Origin: Muribacter muris
GTDB taxonomy: Bacteria > Pseudomonadota > Gammaproteobacteria > Enterobacterales > Pasteurellaceae
NCBI RefSeq assembly: GCF_001038205.1
Contig: NZ_JWIZ01000024.1
Coordinates: forward strand, 20,236 to 84,235
Reading direction: 5' to 3'
Length of the DNA stretch: 64,000 bases
Shown here one piece after another: positions 58,456 through 64,000 of the stretch (positions within the stretch are counted from its first letter, which is position 1; each line of letters opens with the position of its first letter). The position numbers and the translations under genes are program-made. The notes beneath the pieces are model-generated. The model saw only the letters and a program-made list of their open reading frames with translations. It did not search any database and was not told the origin of the DNA.

Positions 58456-59193
58456 ATGCCGATTCAATTTCCAACATTATTGCAAGATAGCTGGAATTTT
58501 ATCCGAAATCAGCTTAATTTCACGTTTATTGGGCTGGGGCTGCTGATGTTAGTTCAGCTTCTGCTGTTCTATTTTACCCCTAAACTCGCCATTGATCCGA
58601 CAACATTAACCCCCGAAATGTTAGATAAATATGCAAGGGAGTCTTTATTGGCATCATTGCCCGTATTACTGATTTCTGCTATCGGCATTTTGCTTCATAT
58701 CTTGTTAGTGCTGAATATAAAATCGATTAACAACGGGCAGTATCACCATTTTTTCCAACATATCGGCACGGCATTTGGGCGGATACTGCCGTTTATCGGG
58801 CTCTATATTTTAATGTCGCTACCGATGTCTATCGGGTCGGTAGCCCGTGTGGTAGGACAAGCAGGTGGTTTTTCCATTATCGCCTTACCGCTGATGGTAA
58901 CCGGTATTTTCATCTTCGTGAAATGGTGTTTGGCGGGCTATGTCTATTTAGTTGAAGAACCGCAAAAAAGGGTGTTTGAAACATTAGCGTTTACTTGGCA
59001 GATGAGCCGCGGAAAAATGGGGATTCTTTTTCTGTTTTGCCTATTAAGCTATCTTTTCCCGACGGTGATCACATCGTTGATTGGGAATATTGGGGGAATC
59101 GGCAGCGTGTTATCGCATATTGTTGCAGCCTTTTTAAGCCTGTTTGTTACAGTGTTTGGCTTCCGCTTCTATCAGGCTTACCGCCAAATTTAA
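58456..59193 (+). CDS. yciC: YciC-like polytopic membrane protein
   Basis: 245 residues with about six membrane helices; DSWNFIRNQLNFTFIGLGLL at the start, LLHILLVLNIKSINNGQYHH, and EEPQKRVFETLAFTWQMSRG in a loop before the last helices fit UPF0259 YciC, a protein of unknown function. The following genes are yciB, yciA and yciI in order, the cluster of E. coli, which supports the name. CAAGGAAAGGTA precedes the ATG. yciB starts nine bases after the stop. Confidence 0.75.
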   Translation: MPIQFPTLLQDSWNFIRNQLNFTFIGLGLLMLVQLLLFYFTPKLAIDPTTLTPEMLDKYARESLLASLPVLLISAIGILLHILLVLNIKSINNGQYHHFFQHIGTAFGRILPFIGLYILMSLPMSIGSVARVVGQAGGFSIIALPLMVTGIFIFVKWCLAGYVYLVEEPQKRVFETLAFTWQMSRGKMGILFLFCLLSYLFPTVITSLIGNIGGIGSVLSHIVAAFLSLFVTVFGFRFYQAYRQI

Positions 59194-59202
59194 GGAAGAA
59201 AA

Positions 59203-59754
59203 ATGAAACAATTACTTGAATTTATCCCGCTGATTTTATTTTTTATTGTTTATAAAAGCTACGGCGTGCAAGAGGCGGCGTTAGTGCTGGTTGCTGCCAC
59301 CCTTGTTCAGCTTATCGCATTAAAAGTCTTGTATAAAAAAATTGAAAAATCCCAATGGATTATGGGGATTGCGGTGGTATTCTTCGGTTTATTAACCGCC
59401 TATTTTAATGACCTTGCCTTTTTGAAATGGAAAGTAACACTGATTAACGGCTTGTTTGCGGCGGCGTTATTGATTAGCCAATTTGTTTTTCGCAAACCGC
59501 TGGTGCAAATGCTGCTAGGCAAAGAACTACGCTTACCGCCGGACGTGTGGGGCAAATTAAATCTAGGCTGGGCGGGCTTTTTTATCGTCTGTATGTTCGT
59601 CAATATGATTATCAGCTACTATTTTTCTGACGATGTATGGACGAATTTTAAAGTGTTCGGCTTAACCGGTTTAAGTTTAGTTGCCGTAGTCGCCACCTGT
59701 TTTTACCTTTACCCCTATTTAAAACAACACACTCAAGATGAGGAAAAAGAATGA
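59203..59754 (+). CDS. yciB: Inner-membrane protein YciB (septation protein A family)
   Basis: 183 residues with five membrane helices. [79 protein letters not shown] and [20 protein letters not shown] match the IspZ/YciB family line by line. It is tied to envelope/peptidoglycan integrity and cell elongation-division. Its last four bases overlap the yciA start (ATGA). The tail EEKE is acidic. Confidence 0.9.
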   Translation: MKQLLEFIPLILFFIVYKSYGVQEAALVLVAATLVQLIALKVLYKKIEKSQWIMGIAVVFFGLLTAYFNDLAFLKWKVTLINGLFAAALLISQFVFRKPLVQMLLGKELRLPPDVWGKLNLGWAGFFIVCMFVNMIISYYFSDDVWTNFKVFGLTGLSLVAVVATCFYLYPYLKQHTQDEEKE

Positions 59755-60188
59755 CAACCAATGTTGAAAAACGCCAACCCGAAGGGACACTGATTTTACG
59801 CACTTTAGCGATGCCGTCTGACACGAACGCCAACGGCGATATTTTCGGTGGTTGGATTATGTCGCAAATGGATATGGGCGGGGCGATTTTAGCCAAAGAG
59901 CTGGCAAAAGGGAGAGTTGTTACCGTTTCCGTTGATAGTATGAGCTTTCTGCGTCCGGTATCGGTTGGTGATGTGGTGTGCTGTTACGGAAAATGCGTCA
60001 AAGTCGGGCGCTCCTCAATGCAGGTAAAGGTAGAGGTTTGGATTAAACAAGTCTATGAAGGCGTGCAGGATCGCCATTGTGTTACCGAAGCGATGTTCAC
60101 TTTTGTTGCTGTGGATAAAAACGGCAGACCTCGCCCTGTTCCCCGTGAAAATAATTTGGAATTAGCGCAAGCCCTTGCGTTGATTTAA
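59751..60188 (+). CDS. yciA: Acyl-CoA thioesterase YciA
   Basis: 145 residues, hotdog fold. [20 protein letters not shown] contains the catalytic Asn/Asp positions, followed by [20 protein letters not shown] and [18 protein letters not shown]. The H. influenzae homologue is a well-characterised hexameric broad-range acyl-CoA thioesterase. It overlaps yciB by four bases, so coupling is likely. yciI follows after 24 bases with AGAGGAAATAGA before its start. Confidence 0.93.
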   Translation: MTTNVEKRQPEGTLILRTLAMPSDTNANGDIFGGWIMSQMDMGGAILAKELAKGRVVTVSVDSMSFLRPVSVGDVVCCYGKCVKVGRSSMQVKVEVWIKQVYEGVQDRHCVTEAMFTFVAVDKNGRPRPVPRENNLELAQALALI

Positions 60189-60212
60189 GAAGCAACTCAA
60201 AGAGGAAATAGA

Positions 60213-60509
60213 ATGTACTATGTGATTTTTGCCCAAGACAAACCGAATACGTTGGAAAAACGCCTTGCCGTGCGAGAAAAGCATTTAGCTCGGCTCACCC
60301 AATTACAAGCGGAAAACCGCCTATTAACCGCCGGCCCAAATCCAGCGATTGATGATGAAAACCCCGGCGAAGCAGGTTTCACCGGCTCAACTGTGATTGC
60401 CGAATTTGCGTCATTAGCGGCAGCGAAACAGTGGGCGAGCGAAGATCCCTATGTGGAAGCGGGCGTTTATGGCGAGGTGATCGTCAAACCGTTTAAAAAA
60501 GTGTTCTAA
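60213..60509 (+). CDS. yciI: YciI-family protein
   Basis: 98 residues of the dimeric alpha-beta barrel YciI/YCII family: [60 protein letters not shown] and [20 protein letters not shown]. The conserved His (in REKHLARL) and Asp (SEDPY) of the putative active site are present. Function is unknown; the H. influenzae homologue has been studied structurally. It ends the yciC-yciB-yciA-yciI run. Confidence 0.88.
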   Translation: MYYVIFAQDKPNTLEKRLAVREKHLARLTQLQAENRLLTAGPNPAIDDENPGEAGFTGSTVIAEFASLAAAKQWASEDPYVEAGVYGEVIVKPFKKVF

Positions 60510-60564
60510 CGCTTGCTGCAAGCGGTCGGTTTGGGCTGAAAATATACAAACAGTCCAAACGCTT

Positions 60565-60586
60565 TCGGGGCGAAAACGCCCCTTTG
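60565..60586 (+). terminator. Hairpin after yciI
   Basis: GGGGCG / CGCCCC with an AAAA loop, followed by TTTGATT; a short T-run makes termination moderate. An uptake-signal core GCAAGCGGTC lies between it and the yciI stop. Confidence 0.65.
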
Positions 60587-60609
60587 ATTACCATTCTGAA
60601 TAAAACGTT

Positions 60610-63492
60610 ATGTCATTTTTTAGCCACGCTGAACAGGCGCTCGCCTCACTGATTCATCAGCACGATTTAACAATCGATTTGCACATTTTGCTCGCTAACC
60701 GACCGCTTGTTACCGCCGTGGCGATGTCCGATTTTGTGTCCCAACAACTGCAAAAACAGCCCGATTTATTCACGGCGTGGTTGGCAAAACCGCCGACTAT
60801 TGCTGATTGCGGTCATTATGCCGAGCGGCTTGAAGACTTGTTAGCAGATGTGAATGATGAAACGGTGTTACACCGCACTTTACGCCAATTTCGCCATCGG
60901 GAAATGGCGGCATTGAGCTTTGTACAGTCAAATAATCTCGCCTTGCCGCAACAGGTGTTTGAGGCGCTGTCCGACCTTGCCGAAGCCTTGATTTTAGCTG
61001 CTCGGGATTGGTTGTTTGCCCGTTTATGTGCCGAGTACGGCACGCCGATGAACAGCGAAGGGGAAATCCAACATTTGCTGATTTTGGGAATGGGCAAGTT
61101 GGGCGGGCGTGAGCTGAATTTCTCTTCCGATATTGATCTGATTTTTACCTATCCGGATATGGGGGAAACGGTCGGCGGGCGTAAACCGATGGATAACGGC
61201 AAATTTTTTACCCGCTTGGGACAACGTTTAATTCGGGCATTGGACGAGATCACGTTGGACGGCTTTGTTTATCGCACGGATATGCGGTTACGCCCCTTTG
61301 GTGATAGCGGGGCATTGGTGTTGAGCTTCAACGCAATGGAAGATTACTACCAAGAGCAAGGACGGGATTGGGAACGCTATGCGATGATCAAAGCGAAAAT
61401 CCTCGGCGAAAATGCGCAGGATATTAACCATCGCTATCTCAAGCAACTGCTGCGCCCGTTTGTGTACCGCCGCTACCTTGATTTCAGCGCGATTCAATCC
61501 TTGAGGGAGATGAAGCATAAAATCAGCCGAGAGGTGATGAGACGAGGGCTGACGGATAATATCAAACTCGGCGCAGGCGGGATTCGGGAGGTGGAATTTA
61601 TCGTGCAGACCTTCCAAATGATGCGTGGCGGGCGGGATAAAATTCTCCAGCAACGCAGTTTATTGGCGGTATTGCCTCAGTTGGCAGCCTTGCAATTATT
61701 GAGCGAAGCACAGGTAGCACAACTACGGGAAGCCTATCTGTTTTTACGCCACGTTGAAAATCTGCTACAAGCCATCGGCGATCAGCAAACGCAAACCTTA
61801 CCGAGCGATGAACGGGATCGGCAACGCCTCGTATTTGGCTGCCGAACGTGGTTGGAAGGTGAACAAAGCAGCCATAACTGGCAGACGTTTTTAGCGTGCT
61901 TAGCGACACATCAAGGTAATGTACGGGCAATTTTTGATGAGTTGGTTGGCGAAGATGACAATCAAGAGAGTAGCGACAATCCACAGTTTACGATGTGGCG
62001 AGATGTGTTGCATTATCAAATCAATCAAGAAGAACTGGCGGTTTGCTTGCAACATTATCCGGTGGCGGAGCAGGATTATGCGGACATTTACCAGCAACTT
62101 TTCAGCACCTTTCAAGAGTGGGTGAAACGCCCAATCGGCGTGCGGGGGCGGGAGGTACTACGCAAATTGATGCCGAAAGTGGCGGACGCTATTTTTAACG
62201 AATCGAATTACCTCGTGCTACTGCCTCGTATTTTGACAATTATTGATAAAATCACCACTCGTACAACCTACCTGGAATTATTGCTCGAAAAAGAGCAGAT
62301 CTTGCCGCAACTGCTCACGCTGTGCGGGCAATCAATGATGATTGCCGAGCAAATTGCCCGTTATCCGATGCTGTTAGACGAGCTGATTATCCAAAAAAGC
62401 CTGACACAAGTGATTGATTTAGCCGATTATGCACCGGCGCTGCAAACCTATTTGATCCGCATTCCCGAAGAGGACGAAGAAGCACTGATTGACAGCCTGC
62501 GGCAATTCAAACAAAGCCAACTGTTGCGCATTGCCGCAGCGGATATTCTCGGTGTATTACCGGTGATGAAGATCAGCGATCATCTCACTTATCTCGCCGA
62601 AGCGATTATTGAAGCGGTGGTGAATATCGCTTGGCGGCAAGTAAGCCGGCGTTTCGGGCGTCCGGCACATCTGGCAGACGATGAAAAAGATTTTGTCGTG
62701 ATCGGCTATGGCAAACTCGGCGGGATCGAACTGGGCTACAATTCCGATCTCGATCTGGTGTTCCTGCATAATGCACCGACACAAAGTGAAACTGTCGGCG
62801 GCAAAAAAAGCATTTCCAGCCACCAGTTTTACTTAAAATTAGCCCAAAAAATCAACGGTATTTTTAATCTGAACACCAGTGCCGGCGTACTGTACGAAGT
62901 GGATATGCGCCTGCGTCCGTCCGGCGAAGCGGGGCTGTTAGTCAGCACCTTCAGTGCCTATGCGGAGTATCAGCAAAATGAGGCGTGGACGTGGGAAACG
63001 CAAGCATTGGTGAGAGCGAGGGCGGTGTACGGCACGCAAGCGTTACGTCAAAAGTTTGAACAAATTCGTGCCGAAACCCTCTGTTTGCCACGGGCAAGCG
63101 GTGCGTTACGCGCGGAAATTTGCATAATGCGGGAAAAAATGTTCGCCCACTTAGGCACTGGGGACGAAACCCAATTTCACCTGAAAACCGATCGAGGCGG
63201 GATTACCGATATTGAATTTATCGCACAATATTTTGTCCTGAATTATGCCAATGCGTTTCCGCAAATGGCGGTATGGTCGGATAACGTGCGGATTTTTGAC
63301 AGTGCGATTGAGGCGGGGATTATCAGCGACTCACAGGGGCAAGCCCTAAAAGCTTGTTACACCGACTTACGCAACCAAATTCATCATCTCAATTTACTCA
63401 ACCAGCCGAGCTGTGTCGATGCCGCACAATTTTGCCGTGAGCGTGAAATTGTCCGGCAAGCGTGGCAGCAGTGGCTGGAAAAGAGCGTTTAG
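60610..63492 (+). CDS. glnE: Glutamine synthetase adenylyltransferase/deadenylase
   Basis: 960 residues in the standard two-headed form. The N-terminal deadenylylase has the nucleotidyltransferase motif [20 protein letters not shown] (paired Asp) and the C-terminal adenylyltransferase has [35 protein letters not shown] and [15 protein letters not shown] are the third-Asp partners. A helical R domain separates them. It adds or removes AMP on glutamine synthetase according to PII status. The ribosome-binding site is weak (GAATAAAACGTT). An uptake-signal core lies inside its 5' part at about 60700. A small lipoprotein gene follows after 13 bases. Confidence 0.96.
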   Translation: MSFFSHAEQALASLIHQHDLTIDLHILLANRPLVTAVAMSDFVSQQLQKQPDLFTAWLAKPPTIADCGHYAERLEDLLADVNDETVLHRTLRQFRHREMAALSFVQSNNLALPQQVFEALSDLAEALILAARDWLFARLCAEYGTPMNSEGEIQHLLILGMGKLGGRELNFSSDIDLIFTYPDMGETVGGRKPMDNGKFFTRLGQRLIRALDEITLDGFVYRTDMRLRPFGDSGALVLSFNAMEDYYQEQGRDWERYAMIKAKILGENAQDINHRYLKQLLRPFVYRRYLDFSAIQSLREMKHKISREVMRRGLTDNIKLGAGGIREVEFIVQTFQMMRGGRDKILQQRSLLAVLPQLAALQLLSEAQVAQLREAYLFLRHVENLLQAIGDQQTQTLPSDERDRQRLVFGCRTWLEGEQSSHNWQTFLACLATHQGNVRAIFDELVGEDDNQESSDNPQFTMWRDVLHYQINQEELAVCLQHYPVAEQDYADIYQQLFSTFQEWVKRPIGVRGREVLRKLMPKVADAIFNESNYLVLLPRILTIIDKITTRTTYLELLLEKEQILPQLLTLCGQSMMIAEQIARYPMLLDELIIQKSLTQVIDLADYAPALQTYLIRIPEEDEEALIDSLRQFKQSQLLRIAAADILGVLPVMKISDHLTYLAEAIIEAVVNIAWRQVSRRFGRPAHLADDEKDFVVIGYGKLGGIELGYNSDLDLVFLHNAPTQSETVGGKKSISSHQFYLKLAQKINGIFNLNTSAGVLYEVDMRLRPSGEAGLLVSTFSAYAEYQQNEAWTWETQALVRARAVYGTQALRQKFEQIRAETLCLPRASGALRAEICIMREKMFAHLGTGDETQFHLKTDRGGITDIEFIAQYFVLNYANAFPQMAVWSDNVRIFDSAIEAGIISDSQGQALKACYTDLRNQIHHLNLLNQPSCVDAAQFCREREIVRQAWQQWLEKSV

Positions 63493-63505
63493 TACGGGAG
63501 GAAAA

Positions 63506-63895
63506 ATGAAAATCATACAGTTAATGAGCGTTGTTATCGCAGTGGGCATTTTAGCAGGCTGTGCCTTAACCCCTGAACAGGAAGCGGAACGGGCAGCAAA
63601 GCGGCTCAAAGCCGAGCAGGCATTGCAAGTTAGTTTGGCAAAGCAGTGTGATGTGGCAACCGCCGAGTTAATGCAGGCAAAATTCAACCCGCCACTTGAG
63701 CCGCTTTCAGCGAAGCAACAGGCAGAATTTGACAAACAATATGTGGAAAAGGTGAATGCACCGGTGTTCCAAGCCTGCTATAAATTGGCGTGGCAAAATT
63801 ACCAAGCCCAACAAGAGTTAGACAGGCTGCAATGTTACTACGATGACGACTTCCGCTTTTTCGGCTTTCGGCGTTTTTGTCATCTGTGTTGGTAA
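63506..63895 (+). CDS. Small cysteine-rich lipoprotein, unknown function
   Basis: 129 residues from MKIIQLMSVVIAVGILAGCA with GGGAGGAAAA upstream; the frame is open into glnE but that part is a shadow. Lipobox L-A-G-C19. Residues 22-45 are Ala/Glu/Lys helix, followed by a helical middle with two Cys (KQCDVAT and FQACYKL) and a striking aromatic end, CYYDDDFRFFGFRRFCHLCW, with three Cys. I know no family; the five mature cysteines suggest disulfides in the periplasm. It is placed 13 bases after glnE, likely on the same transcript, and is followed by a terminator. Confidence 0.7.
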   Translation: MKIIQLMSVVIAVGILAGCALTPEQEAERAAKRLKAEQALQVSLAKQCDVATAELMQAKFNPPLEPLSAKQQAEFDKQYVEKVNAPVFQACYKLAWQNYQAQQELDRLQCYYDDDFRFFGFRRFCHLCW

Positions 63896-63934
63896 CTAAA
63901 TAGTGTTAATGATCATGCAAAAATGCGCCAGGCT

Positions 63935-63975
63935 GATGCAGTAAGATCATCGAAAAGTGATCCACTGCATCTTTT
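63935..63975 (+). terminator. Terminator after the glnE-lipoprotein unit
   Basis: Outer stem GATGCAGT / ACTGCATC (63935-63942 / 63964-63971) with inner stem GATCA / TGATC, followed by TTTT. Short internal bulges of two and one bases. Confidence 0.75.
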
Positions 63976-64000
63976 GATAAACTCCTTGTTATTTAAACAG

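Noticed and set aside
61598..61984. 128-codon antisense frame in glnE
   Set aside because: Lies fully within glnE and reads as a shadow of its codon pattern.

Overview
The window reads as chromosome of a Pasteurellaceae bacterium of the Actinobacillus/Mannheimia/H. ducreyi branch. The main evidence is the many copies of an uptake-signal core, ACAAGCGGT or GCAAGCGGTC, often as inverted pairs between genes; this is the 'Apl-type' signal rather than the Haemophilus-type AAGTGCGGT. Gene content agrees: lptCAB runs straight into ptsN-rapZ with no rpoN or hpf, kdkA is present, and a bgl-type beta-glucoside (aesculin-type) locus is present. No rRNA, CRISPR array, insertion sequence or prophage was seen; there is one tRNA (Asn).

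Layout. 1-16.5 kb: end of gor, a low-complexity lipoprotein, ycaO, rng, an orphan potD, the LPS-export block lptC-lptA-lptB with ptsN-rapZ and a ubiquinone-type hydroxylase, a second lipoprotein, then menC/yheS on the minus strand, marC, and moeA-moeB. 16.5-30.3 kb: tRNA-Asn, an AEC transporter, an argE-membrane protein-amino-acid antiporter operon with overlapping genes, metK under a clear MetJ operator, a tatD-type hydrolase, clpB with a sigma32-type promoter, kdkA, folE, truA, holA and lptE. 30.3-34.2 kb is an accessory island: a decayed hydrolase, a BcgI-like restriction-modification system (nuclease and methylase fused in one chain) whose specificity gene is frameshifted, and another gene remnant. 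34.2-39 kb: leuS and a divergent Fur-controlled TonB receptor.

39.4-45.7 kb is a beta-glucoside locus on the minus strand: bglF (PTS IIBCA), a secreted alpha/beta hydrolase, a broken HAD phosphatase, a 6-phospho-beta-glucosidase and a BglG antiterminator. Two copies of one control module (CRP site, sigma70 promoter, RNA antiterminator site, terminator) sit before bglF and before the glucosidase; 84 bp are identical between them. 46-64 kb: thrS with a structured leader, a HEPN/AbiU2-like gene with a small exported protein and a divergent XRE regulator, sodC, bamE, yejK, ridA-pgeF, yihI-DUF2489-hemN, lptD, yfbV, the yciC-yciB-yciA-yciI cluster, and glnE followed by a small lipoprotein.

Functional themes: five Lpt components (A, B, C, D, E) plus the KDO kinase KdkA and BamE give a strong outer-membrane biogenesis content. 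The least ordinary parts are the BcgI-like system, the duplicated CRP/RAT module, the thrS leader hairpin and the AbiU2/XRE cluster. All identifications come from reading the sequence; no database search was run.
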